From contig JAEZJV010000040.1 in NCBI GenBank assembly GCA_023415635.1, positions 62,001-126,000 of the forward strand: 64,000 nucleotides of DNA. The letters are read 5' to 3'. The position numbers were made by a program, and so were the translations under genes. This stretch comes from Bacillota bacterium. GTDB taxonomy: Bacteria > Bacillota > Clostridia > Lachnospirales > Lachnospiraceae. Positions within the stretch are counted from its first letter, which is position 1. Every line of letters starts with the position of its first letter. A model generated the notes under the pieces. That model searched no databases. It was not told the origin of the DNA and was given only the letters and a program-made list of their open reading frames with translations. Shown here piece by piece: positions 1 to 9,197 of this stretch.

Positions 1-284
1 TAATCATTCTGGGTATTTTTCAGCTTGGAATTGCGTATATATTCCTTGCTAAGGGATTGGATCGTGTATCTCCGGTCAGCGCATCTCTGACTTCAACGAT
101 TGAGCCTATCCTAAATCCCATCTTGGTTGCGCTATTCTACGGTGAACTGCTGACTCCTGTTGCTATTCTCGGTGCAGCTATCGTCCTCCTGTCTGCTACT
201 GCGTATAATATTGTCCATGCAAAAAGTGATGCAAAACTCCTGAACCCCGGCGCCTCAGCTATGATAGAATCCACGGAAGGATAA
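1..284 (+). CDS. EamA/DMT family transporter, C-terminal part
   Basis: The reading frame is open from the left edge (codons from base 3) to the TAA at 282-284, so only the last 93 or so residues are present. They form hydrophobic helices with the typical DMT C-terminal pattern: Ser/Thr-Glu-Pro in the penultimate repeat (STIEPILNPI), then YGELLTP and a final helix followed by a short polar tail. Members export small metabolites through ten membrane helices. The substrate cannot be inferred. A TTG at 57 is internal, not the start. Confidence 0.8.
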   Translation, partial: IILGIFQLGIAYIFLAKGLDRVSPVSASLTSTIEPILNPILVALFYGELLTPVAILGAAIVLLSATAYNIVHAKSDAKLLNPGASAMIESTEG

Positions 285-345
285 CCACTCTCTGGCCTAG
301 GAGATCATCAGATATCTATATCAGGAACTCAAAGTATAATTGAAT

Positions 346-388
346 AATACCCCAAATGACAGTATTATCTCCTGTCATTTGGGGTATT
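346..388. terminator. Bidirectional intrinsic terminator
   Basis: A perfect 17-bp stem (346-362 with 372-388) and a 9-nt loop lie between two convergent genes, the plus-strand EamA transporter and the minus-strand small protein. The U-tract is poor on both sides, so the very stable stem carries most of the call. Confidence 0.75.
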
Positions 389-410
389 ATTATAGCCATA
401 TTATCTTTTA

Positions 411-620
411 TCAAAATGTTCCCCCGTTATGAAGATTACGGACCACCTCGGTGACCCGGTTCTTAGCTTCATCGCCTGTTGTGGAACCTTCTATATAATC
501 AACCAGTTCCTTTTTATCTTGATCCGATAAATTCACAAAACTCTTCATTGCGTCCATATCCAATGCCAGACGCATACCAAGTCCAACGGGAAGCTGATGT
601 TCATTGTCAATCAGACTCAT
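411..620 (-). CDS. Small hypothetical protein, YdeI-tail-like
   Basis: A 69-residue acidic, mostly helical protein. The ATG at 620 is chosen because AGGAG lies just upstream; a longer frame upstream has no such site. It begins with a short polar stretch and LPVGLGMRLALDMDAM, followed by a segment like the C-terminal helix region of YdeI/OmpD-associated proteins (a D..KKELVDYIE pattern, then basic residues). Stand-alone proteins of this size are common in clostridia and have no known function. It lies 128 bp downstream of the PTS IIC gene and ends before a strong terminator. Confidence 0.6.
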   Translation of the reverse strand: MSLIDNEHQLPVGLGMRLALDMDAMKSFVNLSDQDKKELVDYIEGSTTGDEAKNRVTEVVRNLHNGGTF

Positions 621-748
621 AGCCTGCTCCTTTCTTTTGCCATGCAAGACCTTCCATATTTCCTATGCATGATAATAAACAGTACAAATAGAATGCTTCA
701 AGCTTAGTATCTGATAAAAAGATTATTTTATGATAAAAATTAAATGTT

Positions 749-1870
749 CTATTCTTCCATCGCTTCCATATGAAAATCTTCTTCATTGAATCGAAGAAGA
801 AGACCCAGAACCAAGGCAATAAAAAATGCTGTGATCATTGAAAGCAGGAAGGTAAAGAAGCCTTCTCCAAGATATGCCACAAGTGATATCATGGATGGGA
901 AAGCAAAGGTAACTGCTCTGGCATTTGAAGTTCCAACAATTGCACCACCGACTGCACCTGCGATACAGGCTGCCACCATTGGCCGCTTGAGAGGAATAGA
1001 GATACTGTAGAGTACCGGTTCTGTTGCACCTAGAATGGCAGTGATCGAGCTGGATAATGCAACTGTCTTCAGCTTCTTATTCCTTGCAAGGATACTGACC
1101 GCCATGGCAGCACCAGCCTGTCCCATAACACCAGCACCACAAAAGGGTAAAAAAGTGTCATAGCCTAAGGTATTTACATGCTCGATAATAATCGGAACCA
1201 TCCCCCAATGGAGACCAAATACCACCATCGGCTGCCATATGAACCCAAATATCACTCCTGCCAGAATCGGGCTTAAATTATATATTGTCGCATATGCACC
1301 GGCAAGAACTGAACCAATCATTGCCCCTAACGGCCCAAAGATTAGAAAGGTTACCGGAACAACAATGATTAATGCTATCATAGGCTTTAGAAAGCCTTTG
1401 ATAGCACCAGGGATATATTTCTCCAGCGGCTGCTCCACATAATGCAGCAATCCTACTGCAAGAAGAATAGGAACCACACTGGAGGGATAGGTTACAGGTG
1501 TCACCGGAAGTCCCAGAATGGTAAGCTCCGCTCCGTTCTCAAGTATTCTTATCATATCAGGATAAACCAGCGCTGCCGCCACCAATATGGAGGTGACAGT
1601 ATCTGCTTTTAGCTTATGGGATGCAGTATAGGCAAGGAATATGGGAAGGAAATAAAAGAAACCATCTGCGGCTGCATATAAAATCCTATAGATCCCTGAC
1701 TCAGGGCTTACCACCCCGTAATTGGCAAATACCAGCAAAAAACTCTTTAATAATGCTGCTGCCATCAATACATTAATAATAGGGAGGAAGATCCCCGATA
1801 TCGTATCGGTAATGATACGTAACCTGCTGGATTTCGTTTTTACAGCCATTCTACTTTCGTTCTTCATCAT
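749..1870 (-). CDS. PTS IIC-like permease, glucose/beta-glucoside superfamily, without IIA or IIB
   Basis: This 373-residue membrane protein has about ten hydrophobic segments. It carries the IIC signature of the glucose/sucrose/beta-glucoside PTS superfamily: WQPMVVFGLHWG in the middle and GATEPVLYSISIPLKRP near residue 290, the loop that holds the sugar-binding Glu. Family proteins such as BglF are about 620 residues, with a Cys-containing IIB domain before IIC and a His-containing IIA domain after it. Neither is present here or next door. A GGAG lies 5 nt before ATG 1870; the next codon is also ATG. The sugar is unknown. Confidence 0.8.
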   Translation of the reverse strand: MMKNESRMAVKTKSSRLRIITDTISGIFLPIINVLMAAALLKSFLLVFANYGVVSPESGIYRILYAAADGFFYFLPIFLAYTASHKLKADTVTSILVAAALVYPDMIRILENGAELTILGLPVTPVTYPSSVVPILLAVGLLHYVEQPLEKYIPGAIKGFLKPMIALIIVVPVTFLIFGPLGAMIGSVLAGAYATIYNLSPILAGVIFGFIWQPMVVFGLHWGMVPIIIEHVNTLGYDTFLPFCGAGVMGQAGAAMAVSILARNKKLKTVALSSSITAILGATEPVLYSISIPLKRPMVAACIAGAVGGAIVGTSNARAVTFAFPSMISLVAYLGEGFFTFLLSMITAFFIALVLGLLLRFNEEDFHMEAMEE

Positions 1871-1902
1871 AGGTTCTCCGTTTCTAGTTAAAAGAAATAT
1901 GC

Positions 1903-1956
1903 AAAAAGCTGCTGACGGCTTGTTTCTGCCTATTGCAGTATACCTTCCGTCAGCAG
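1903..1956 (-). terminator. Terminator after pepF
   Basis: CTGCTGACGG (1909-1918) pairs with CCGTCAGCAG (1947-1956). On the minus strand the hairpin is followed by CTTTTTG, giving a rho-independent terminator between pepF and the PTS IIC gene. These two are therefore separate transcription units. Confidence 0.8.
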
Positions 1957-1965
1957 TCCGATTTA

Positions 1966-3720
1966 TTATGCCAGCCTTACAAATTCATCGATTAAATCCT
2001 CTATGGTCTTTAAGCTGCTCCTCCAGAAGTTCGGATCCTCTAAGTCAATCTCGGCCTGCTTTGCAGCATCCTCGACACTCATAACCGTTGTAGCATTGAG
2101 CAGGGCTCTGTATTTTGGTACAAAAGCCTCTCCCTCGTTTTTATATTTCTCATACAAGCCTCTTGCGAACAATCCACCGAAGGCATAGGGGAAATTGTAA
2201 AAGCTTAATTGTTCGGAATAATAATGACTCTTTAGCACCCACATGTAGGGATGGAGGTAGTCCTGGTCTAGTCCGTCTCCGTATGCGATCTTCTGAGCGG
2301 AAAGCATCATTTCCTTTAATTCATCGGCAAATAAGAAGCCGTTTCTGCATTTTTCAAACACCTCTGTCTCGAACAGATATCTGGAATAAATGTCGCAGAT
2401 AATCTGTGTCACATCCTGCAGCTGGCTTTCAATCAGTGCCAGCTTCTCCCTGCCCTCGGCATCCTTAATGGCCGCCTCCATGATCAGGGCCTCGTTGAAG
2501 GTAGATGCCGTCTCTGCCACAGGCATACTATAATCCACATTCAGGGGCAGATGCTCTTGAATATTCATGCCATGGTAAGCATGTCCCAGCTCATGGGCGA
2601 GAGTAATCACGTCATTCAGGGACCCGGTAAAATTCGTTAGAATTCTGCTTTGCTTTTCAAAAGGCAGATTTTCACAAAAGGCACCTCCGACCTTCCCTCT
2701 CCTGGGATAGAAATCAATCCAGGCATTATCGAAGGCCTCTTCCACCATGTCTGCCAGATCATCTGCAAAACCGCGGAAATGCTTTACCAGATAAGTCTTA
2801 GCCTCTTCCGTAGTAAACTTCGTATTACTCTCCCCGATCGGTGCAAACAAATCATACCAGGGAAGCCCCTTCTCATGCCCCATCAGTTTAGCCTTATGCT
2901 TCAGATACTTATGGAAATGCGGTAATGCTTCACGGATTGCCGACAGCATAGCCTCGAGAGTTGTCTGCTTCATCTTAGCCTGTATCAGAGTCATCTCCAG
3001 CGCAGACCCATAGCCTCTCAGCTCACAGATGGTATTCACCTGTGTCTTGATACTATTCAGAGAAAAGCTCACTGCATCCTTAATCTTTTCATAGGCTGCA
3101 AGCTCTGCGGCAAAAGCATCCTTACGCACCTCAGAATCCTCACTGTGTGCCATGTTACGCGCTTCCGGCAGTGTAATTACATTATTCCGGTAATCCACCT
3201 CCAGAGTGGAGGTCAAGAAGCTTTGCATACTGCCCCAGGCTGAGCCTGCAGATATATTCAGCTTTGCGATTACCTCCTCCATATCATCACTCAGTAAATA
3301 TTTGGCTTCCTTCCTCATCTCTCCAAGCAGATATTCATATTCCTTCAGCTTCGGGTACTTATCGATGTATTTCTGTAATTCTGCAAGCCCTGCAATGTAT
3401 TTATGAATGGCAGCCAAAGGCTTTGAGGAGAAGCTGAGCTGTTTTTCAATTGCATTCATCTCATTTACCGTCTCACTGTCAGAGGTATTTACAGACTGTC
3501 TCAAGGCAACATAATAATTAAGTCTGGAACCTAGCAGCTGATATTGTTCCAGATATTCCACCGCCTTTAATAGCTTTTCTTCCTCCCCACCCAAAGAGGC
3601 AAGCTCCTTGCTAAAGCTGTCAAGCTCCTTCGTCAGGCTCTGCAGTCTTGCTTTATCTTCCTTGTAATTTCTATCCTGATAGTCCTTATATAATATGTCC
3701 AATGACCATTCCTTGTTCAT
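1966..3720 (-). CDS. pepF: Oligoendopeptidase F, M3 family
   Basis: A cytoplasmic zinc metallopeptidase that cleaves oligopeptides of roughly 7-17 residues. The protein is 584 residues, close to the family norm of about 600. The zinc-binding HELGH lies about two thirds along (context TLAHELGHAYHGM), with a downstream Glu-rich helix (AETASTFNEALIMEAA) giving the third ligand. An ATG at 3720 is chosen over an upstream ATG because AAAGGAAGAAG immediately precedes it. It is followed by its own terminator. Confidence 0.93.
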   Translation of the reverse strand: MNKEWSLDILYKDYQDRNYKEDKARLQSLTKELDSFSKELASLGGEEEKLLKAVEYLEQYQLLGSRLNYYVALRQSVNTSDSETVNEMNAIEKQLSFSSKPLAAIHKYIAGLAELQKYIDKYPKLKEYEYLLGEMRKEAKYLLSDDMEEVIAKLNISAGSAWGSMQSFLTSTLEVDYRNNVITLPEARNMAHSEDSEVRKDAFAAELAAYEKIKDAVSFSLNSIKTQVNTICELRGYGSALEMTLIQAKMKQTTLEAMLSAIREALPHFHKYLKHKAKLMGHEKGLPWYDLFAPIGESNTKFTTEEAKTYLVKHFRGFADDLADMVEEAFDNAWIDFYPRRGKVGGAFCENLPFEKQSRILTNFTGSLNDVITLAHELGHAYHGMNIQEHLPLNVDYSMPVAETASTFNEALIMEAAIKDAEGREKLALIESQLQDVTQIICDIYSRYLFETEVFEKCRNGFLFADELKEMMLSAQKIAYGDGLDQDYLHPYMWVLKSHYYSEQLSFYNFPYAFGGLFARGLYEKYKNEGEAFVPKYRALLNATTVMSVEDAAKQAEIDLEDPNFWRSSLKTIEDLIDEFVRLA

Positions 3721-3808
3721 TTCTTCTTCTTCCTTTCTATTCTGCATATCTTATGTATTATTGTATTATGGTATAATTTTTATATACATCAAACTATAAT
3801 TTGCACCG

Positions 3809-4294
3809 TCATCGGTTATGCGCCTCCAGTTTTAGAAGCCATTCCTTCACCTCAAGCCCTGCGGCATAACCAACCAGACTTTTGTTGGCACCGATGACAC
3901 GATGACACGGTATGAATAGCATGATCGGATTATTATGATTTGCCATACCGACGGCACGGCTGGCTTTATCATTACCAACTGCCTCGGCAATCTGACCATA
4001 GGTCCTTGTCTCACCATAAGGAATCCTCTGCAAAGCCTCCCAGACCCTTAGCTGAAAGCTTGTCCCCTTGGGATTTAAGCTGATTGTAAAATGCTTTCTT
4101 GTTCCATCAAAATATTCCTTAAGCTGCTTTGCTGCTTCCATCAAAAGCCCAGATTCCTCCAGCTTAACCTGATTGAAGCGCTCCTTTATAGTATGGCTGT
4201 CTTTTTCCTTCAACAGCTCTACGTAGGTTACTGCAGTTCCATCCTCTACGATGAATAGTCTCCCAATCTTTGTTTCGTAAATATAACCCTGCAT
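3809..4294 (-). CDS. ogt: Methylated-DNA--protein-cysteine S-methyltransferase
   Basis: A suicide DNA-repair enzyme that moves the alkyl group from O6-alkylguanine to its own cysteine. The 161-residue protein has an N-terminal ribonuclease-like domain and the C-terminal DNA-binding domain (residues 78-160). Catalytic Cys130 lies in the invariant IPCHRV motif, and the arginine-finger region AVGNDKASRAVG is intact. It starts 18 bp after the papain-like gene and is likely cotranscribed with it. No Ada-type regulatory domain is attached. Confidence 0.95.
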   Translation of the reverse strand: MQGYIYETKIGRLFIVEDGTAVTYVELLKEKDSHTIKERFNQVKLEESGLLMEAAKQLKEYFDGTRKHFTISLNPKGTSFQLRVWEALQRIPYGETRTYGQIAEAVGNDKASRAVGMANHNNPIMLFIPCHRVIGANKSLVGYAAGLEVKEWLLKLEAHNR

Positions 4295-4312
4295 TTTATC
4301 CTCTCCATTCCT

Positions 4313-4945
4313 TCAGGCATGGATTATCCTTACGGTAACCTTCCTGATATGATGAACCGTATCTGATACGATACCGAATACATCCTTACGTATAAAATAA
4401 TCATCCTCCTGCCAGGCAAGCTCCGGAGATACGATCTTCTTTAAACTTCCCCTATATACCACCTGCTGCTTCAGCCTGTTCTCCAACTCACGTATTGTCA
4501 GGATATTCTCATATCGGAGCAGATATGTGACAAACTCCAGGCAGGTGTACATGTCCTTCACCGTCAGCTGTCTTTTGAACAGGGAAAGCAGCGCATTCGG
4601 TGTATTGTAAATCAGCTGTTCTCTATTGGTAAGAAAATATCCAATTCCACTCAGAATTCTGTCGTATTCCTCTCGACTAACTCTGATTCTGCATACCTTC
4701 ACAGATACATCCTGATTATTATAAAGATATCGAAACGGTTGTTCTATCACAAAGCCACCCCGGATTGGTGAATTGATATGATATCTGGCGAAGGAATACA
4801 TCATACGCAAATCCTGATCCAAGGAGATTGTCACATGACTGAACCTGTTCCCGGTAAGAAAGCGTATCCCTTTACCTACCAATGTATTAGTGGACAGGAA
4901 TACTATATAGATGTCCTCCTGTTTCGAATTGAGCTTTGTCAGCAT
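4313..4945 (-). CDS. Permuted papain-like (YiiX/NlpC-P60-like) protein
   Basis: This 210-residue protein shows the layout of circularly permuted NlpC/P60 or YiiX-type thiol hydrolases. An N-terminal strand IVFLSTNTLVGKGIRFLTGN is followed by a His (NRFSHVTISL), and the candidate nucleophile comes later in YTCLEFVTYLL. No signal peptide or membrane segment is seen, so it is probably cytosolic. ATG 4945 is preceded by AGGGGG at 8 nt; an upstream TTG at 4963 is less likely. The family assignment rests on this pattern, and the substrate (a peptide or acyl amide bond) is unknown. Confidence 0.6.
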   Translation of the reverse strand: MLTKLNSKQEDIYIVFLSTNTLVGKGIRFLTGNRFSHVTISLDQDLRMMYSFARYHINSPIRGGFVIEQPFRYLYNNQDVSVKVCRIRVSREEYDRILSGIGYFLTNREQLIYNTPNALLSLFKRQLTVKDMYTCLEFVTYLLRYENILTIRELENRLKQQVVYRGSLKKIVSPELAWQEDDYFIRKDVFGIVSDTVHHIRKVTVRIIHA

Positions 4946-5149
4946 TTTCGCATCCCCCTGCACAAGAAATCTATTTCTGTATTATAGCACACAAGATTGC
5001 CTATTGAAACCTTTCTTGTTATTTAGTAAAAGCTTTTTTCAGTAAGGAGCTTCTCAATAACCTGATAAGATATCATCATAATATGTGCCTCAAAACGAAT
5101 AAACGGTTCAGAGGGTAATCAAAAGGAGCCCTCCTAAATTGCAGCTCCG

Positions 5150-5183
5150 AAAAAAGCTCAGGCTGGGCATATAGCCCAGCCTG
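5150..5183 (-). terminator. Terminator after the nitroreductase gene
   Basis: AGGCTGGGC (5160-5168) pairs with GCCCAGCCT (5174-5182) over a 5-nt loop. Reading the minus strand, GAGCTTTTTT follows, giving a textbook intrinsic terminator 37 bp behind the nitroreductase stop codon. Confidence 0.9.
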
Positions 5184-5219
5184 TCTGTTATGTTCAATTA
5201 CATTTTCCAATTCACCTGA

Positions 5220-5819
5220 TTAAGCAAAAAGCTTCAGTCTGTCTTCAATCGGTGCAAATTCCTTGGTTCCCGGTTCAGCCTCAATGCTTCCGAAGGGCAT
5301 CTGTGCCAAAAGTTTCCAACTGTCAGGAAGGCTCCAGGCCTTTCTTACCTCATCGTCAATCAACGGATTATAATGCTGCAAAGAGGCACCGATCCCTGCT
5401 TCTGCAAGTGCGGTCCATACCACAAATTCCAGCATACCGTTGGACTGTAAAGACCAGATCGGGAAGTTATCACTGTATAGCGGAAACTGCTCCTGAAGAC
5501 CCTTCACAATATTCTGCTCTTCGAAGAACAATACGGTTCCAAAGCCGGCTTGAAAGGAGAGAAGCTTTGCATCAGTGGAGGCAAAGCTCTCTGCAGGAAC
5601 AATTCTTTTAAGAGATTCTCTGACAATCTCCCATAGCCTGTCATGATTATCTCCCAGTAGAACAACCACTCTAGCACTCTGTGAATTTAAGGGAGAGGGC
5701 GAATACTTCACGGCATGCTCCACTAATTGTCTGATATCCTCCTGAGAGTGCTTGACATTTCTTCCAATAGCATATACGGTTCTGCGGTTTACAACCGCCT
5801 GATTAAAATTATTGTTCAT
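5220..5819 (-). CDS. Nitroreductase family protein (Frm2/HBN1-like)
   Basis: A 199-residue FMN-dependent oxidoreductase of the nitroreductase fold. N-terminal NRRTVYAIG and SPLNSQSARVVVLL form the FMN-phosphate region typical of the Frm2/HBN1-like subgroup, and GIGASLQHYNPLID is the conserved C-terminal flavin loop. Proteins of this group are tied to lipid or oxidative stress. It is divergent from an OhrR-like regulator gene, which fits redox control. The substrate is not known. Confidence 0.88.
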   Translation of the reverse strand: MNNNFNQAVVNRRTVYAIGRNVKHSQEDIRQLVEHAVKYSPSPLNSQSARVVVLLGDNHDRLWEIVRESLKRIVPAESFASTDAKLLSFQAGFGTVLFFEEQNIVKGLQEQFPLYSDNFPIWSLQSNGMLEFVVWTALAEAGIGASLQHYNPLIDDEVRKAWSLPDSWKLLAQMPFGSIEAEPGTKEFAPIEDRLKLFA

Positions 5820-5952
5820 AATAATTCTTCCCTTCTATCGTTGAGATTTATAATACTAAAGTCTCCTGTGTTACTTCTATCACATCGTCCTCTTGTTATT
5901 ATATAGCGATGGAATTCTATTATTCATCTTCTGCAGCCATATTTATATTGTT

Positions 5953-6036
5953 TACAATTTAATTAAATACTATTTTATTGTATTTGTCAATAGCTTTCTT
6001 GACATTTTTTAAATAATTGTATAAAATCAAATTGTA
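5953..6036 (+). promoter_or_regulatory. Promoter of the OhrR-like gene with repeated AATTGTA half-sites
   Basis: TTGACA (5999-6004) and TAAAAT (6022-6027) are 17 bp apart upstream of the OhrR-like gene. The element AATTGTA occurs at 6015-6021 and 6030-6036, overlapping the -10 region, and its inverse TACAATT occurs at 5953-5959. OhrR operators in Bacillus are A/T-rich TACAATT-type palindromes, so these are plausible autoregulatory sites that could also control the divergent nitroreductase. The promoter call is stronger than the operator call. Confidence 0.55.
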
Positions 6037-6123
6037 AGGCATTAATATGAATTTCTTAACCCTCGCCTTATATAAAAATTACATGATATAACAAAATCAT
6101 CTCAAAGAAAGTGAGGAAGCATA

Positions 6124-6624
6124 ATGGCTGACCAAAATAACAAGACCTCTGCAAAAACCTCTGCATCGGAAGGCTATGAGCTTCTGATGTTGGATAATCA
6201 GCTTTGTTTTTCTCTTTATGTATGCTCTAAGGAGATTATTAAAAAATATAAACCTCTGCTGGATCCCTTTGGTCTTACCTATACAGGCTATATCATCCTG
6301 ATGGCCCTCTGGGAACAGGATGATATCACAGTAAAGGATCTTGGGAAAAGACTTTTTCTTGATTCCGGAACCCTGACTCCAATGCTGAAAAAGCTGGAGG
6401 CTCAGGATTATGTCAAGAGAATCCGGAGCTCCAGCGATGAACGAAATGTATATATACAATTGACTACCAAGGGGCATGACTTAAGGAAGGAAGCCCTCGC
6501 AATCCCCAAAAGCATGATATGTTCCCTTGACCTGGAAGCTTCTCTTGCAGGAGAGCTTCTTACGGCACTCCATAAAATGATGCAGCATCTGGATACCTCC
6601 GGTGATACTACGACCGAAGAATAG
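6124..6624 (+). CDS. MarR-family regulator, OhrR-like peroxide sensor
   Basis: The 166-residue winged-helix protein carries near its N-terminus LDNQLCFSLYV, the segment where OhrR proteins hold their peroxide-sensing cysteine. The MarR DNA-binding domain follows: ITVKDLGKRLFLDSGTLTPM as recognition helix region, then SSSDERNVYIQLT as the wing. OhrR represses organic hydroperoxide resistance genes until the Cys is oxidised. No ohr gene is in view; the divergent nitroreductase is the likely partner. The RBS is GTGAGGAAG. Confidence 0.85.
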   Translation: MADQNNKTSAKTSASEGYELLMLDNQLCFSLYVCSKEIIKKYKPLLDPFGLTYTGYIILMALWEQDDITVKDLGKRLFLDSGTLTPMLKKLEAQDYVKRIRSSSDERNVYIQLTTKGHDLRKEALAIPKSMICSLDLEASLAGELLTALHKMMQHLDTSGDTTTEE

Positions 6625-6648
6625 AAGGCCGGGTGTTTATCAGTATTG

Positions 6649-9141
6649 TTAGGCTTTTATCAGCCTTTTGATGCCCGCTAACCAGTGTCCGTTCAGCATC
6701 AGAAGAAGCCCTTCCATCTGTCGTTCTGATATCATCCCTTCTCCTGAAGCGACAACAGAGTGGAAGGGCATCTCTTTGATCATACTGGACAACATCGCTT
6801 CCTCTTCGTCTTTATCCCCGGTAACCTTCTTCGTCATTCTGTCTGCTACCATAAGAATGAGCTTGCCAAGAAGGGTATGCCTGATATCCTCCATAGTATT
6901 ATTGTGATCATAGGGTCTGCAGGGCTTGCTATCATGCACCGGCAGCTTCCTGCCATAAAGTACCTCAAATTCTGCTTTGGGTATCCTTAGCTCCTTGTCT
7001 TCAAGCTGATAGTAAGAGGGTGCTGTCTCTCGGTAATCCGGCTGGGGCAATTCCGGACTGATGACTGTAACCTTTTCCTCCAGTCTGCAGTCGATCGAGG
7101 AACCTCCTACCAAGAGGGTGTATTCTCCGCTTTCCGCATACCAATCAGGAATCAGGGGATTATAATAGCCAAACTCCATAGTATCCAGTAGCATCGTTAC
7201 CGTTCTGCCTTCTCCAGGATTAAGCTCCAGCTTGGTAAAGCCCTTCAGCTCCTTGACCGGAAGAAAGACCCTCTTATTGCAATGACTCACGAAAATCATC
7301 GCAGTCTCCTTTGCAGCAGTCTGTCCCCGGTTGGTTACCGTAAAGGTAACCTGCAACATATCACCGAAGTCACAGCTTTTCTTATCAAGCTTTAAATCAG
7401 AATACTCAAAGCTCGTATATGAAAGACCGTGTCCAAAGGCGAAACGGACCGGCTTTCGTGCTTTTTCATAATAACGGTATCCCACATAAATACTTTCCCG
7501 ATGCTCAACTGTATTTCTGCCTCCCGGAAAATAATGATATGCAGGTGCATCTAGACTTTTCAGCGGCCAAGTTTCAGCCAGCTTACCGCAGGGAACCGCT
7601 CTTCCGGTCAGAAGCTTTGCCACAGCTGTACCCACACCCTCTCCACCGAGGTATGTAAGCAAAATACCCTTAACCTTATCAAACCAGGGCAGCTCCATCG
7701 GTGCTCCGCCATGCAAAATCACGACTGTATTCGGATTGCAGGAGGTAACCGCTTCGATCAGACGATTATGCAGCTGCGGAATTGCCATAGTGGTACGGTC
7801 AAAGCCCTCCGATTCATAGCCTTCTGTCAGACCCGCAAAAATATAAACGATGTCCTTTCCCTTCGCCGCTTCACAAGCCTCGTCAATTAGCTCCTCCTGT
7901 CTGGTTTCATTCAATTTTCTTTCCCTTCCAAGGTAATAGCCCTTGGCATAGGTTAGGTTCACTCCCAGCTTCTTAAGCGCCTCGAAAGCATAATCCACCC
8001 GATAGGGATGTAGCTTGGAGCTTCCCGCACCCTGGTATCTGGGATTTTTTGCAAAGGCTCCGATTACCGCAGCCTTCTGAGCCATAGTCCCCGGAAGAAT
8101 ATTTTCCTCATTCTTAAGTAATACTGCCGTCTGCAACGCTGCGCTTACCGCAAGCCTATGATGTGCTTCAGCATCATAGCGATACCCCGGCTTCTTCGCT
8201 GCCATACATTCCAGGATGAATTCAGTCATCCTTAGAGCTGTCTTATTTAATGCCGTCTCCGATAGGCTTCCCTCCCGTACTGCTGCAATGATTTTTGCAT
8301 CATTGATCCCCATACTGCCAGGCATCTCTAGGTCCAGGCCGGCTGCGACTCCGAGGGGACGATCATTGACTGCTCCCCAGTCCGAAATAACAATGCCTTC
8401 ATAACCCCATTTCTCACGCAGGGTTTTCGTAAGCAGCTCCTGATTCTCACTGCAATATTCACCGTTCAGCCTGTTATAGGCGCACATGACGGTCTTCGGC
8501 TTACCCTTCTTTACCGCTATCTCAAAAGCTCTCAGATAGGTCTCCCGAAGCGCTCGTTCATCTACGACTGCATTCACTGTCATTCTGCGTCTCTCCTGAT
8601 TGTTGACAGCAAAATGCTTCAAGGAGGTACCTACTCCGGTACTTTGGACTCCCTTAATAAATTCTGCGGCAATTTCCCCTGACAGCTTCGGATCTTCACT
8701 ATAATATTCAAAATTGCGCCCACAAAGAGGGCTTCTCTTCATATTGACCCCTGGTCCCAGTATCACGGATACTTCCTCCTGGAGGCATTCTTCTCCGATG
8801 GCCTTACCCACATCATAAGCGAGTCCGACATCGAAGCTACAAGCCAGAGCACTTGCTGTCGGAAAACAAGTGGACGGTAGACTGTCTCCGATACCGAGAT
8901 TATCTGTCTCTCCGATCTGCTTACGGAGTCCATGCGGTCCGTCGCATAACATTACAGAGTGAAGTCCGAGACGTTCCATCGACTTCAATGTCCAGCAATC
9001 CTGACCGGAACAAAGCGACGCTTTCTCCTCAAGCGTCATCTGTGCCACGAGCTCCTCTGCCTTTTTTCTGAAGGGATGGTTTTCTATCTCCCTGACAGTC
9101 CGCAATCCCACTTCCCTTTCTTCATATTGTCTATCCTCCAT
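6649..9141 (-). CDS. Glycoside hydrolase family 3 enzyme (beta-glucosidase-like)
   Basis: This 830-residue intracellular enzyme has no signal peptide. The GH3 N-terminal barrel (about 30-290) contains KHFAVNNQE and the nucleophile Asp254 in VISDWGAV. The GH3 C-terminal domain (about 340-560) includes VLLKNEENILP and GAGSSKLHP, a Fn3-like domain follows (about 630-710), and an extra helical tail spans 745-830. The tail resembles the N-terminal extension of the adjacent GH13 protein. Start ATG 9141 follows GAGGAGG; a TTG at 9156 is rejected. It is the last gene of the symporter-GH13-GH3 operon, probably cleaving imported oligosaccharides or glycosides. The exact sugar is unknown. Confidence 0.92.
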   Translation of the reverse strand: MEDRQYEEREVGLRTVREIENHPFRKKAEELVAQMTLEEKASLCSGQDCWTLKSMERLGLHSVMLCDGPHGLRKQIGETDNLGIGDSLPSTCFPTASALACSFDVGLAYDVGKAIGEECLQEEVSVILGPGVNMKRSPLCGRNFEYYSEDPKLSGEIAAEFIKGVQSTGVGTSLKHFAVNNQERRRMTVNAVVDERALRETYLRAFEIAVKKGKPKTVMCAYNRLNGEYCSENQELLTKTLREKWGYEGIVISDWGAVNDRPLGVAAGLDLEMPGSMGINDAKIIAAVREGSLSETALNKTALRMTEFILECMAAKKPGYRYDAEAHHRLAVSAALQTAVLLKNEENILPGTMAQKAAVIGAFAKNPRYQGAGSSKLHPYRVDYAFEALKKLGVNLTYAKGYYLGRERKLNETRQEELIDEACEAAKGKDIVYIFAGLTEGYESEGFDRTTMAIPQLHNRLIEAVTSCNPNTVVILHGGAPMELPWFDKVKGILLTYLGGEGVGTAVAKLLTGRAVPCGKLAETWPLKSLDAPAYHYFPGGRNTVEHRESIYVGYRYYEKARKPVRFAFGHGLSYTSFEYSDLKLDKKSCDFGDMLQVTFTVTNRGQTAAKETAMIFVSHCNKRVFLPVKELKGFTKLELNPGEGRTVTMLLDTMEFGYYNPLIPDWYAESGEYTLLVGGSSIDCRLEEKVTVISPELPQPDYRETAPSYYQLEDKELRIPKAEFEVLYGRKLPVHDSKPCRPYDHNNTMEDIRHTLLGKLILMVADRMTKKVTGDKDEEEAMLSSMIKEMPFHSVVASGEGMISERQMEGLLLMLNGHWLAGIKRLIKA

Positions 9142-9197
9142 ATGCTTCCTCCTCAAAGTGGAATACTGATAAAGCCTTCCTATTCTGATTGAAGCTT

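Noticed and set aside
2115..2402. Plus-strand ORFs overlapping pepF and similar antisense frames across the window
   Set aside because: They mirror well-supported genes, have no RBS and encode Arg/Ser/Pro-rich sequence without motifs.
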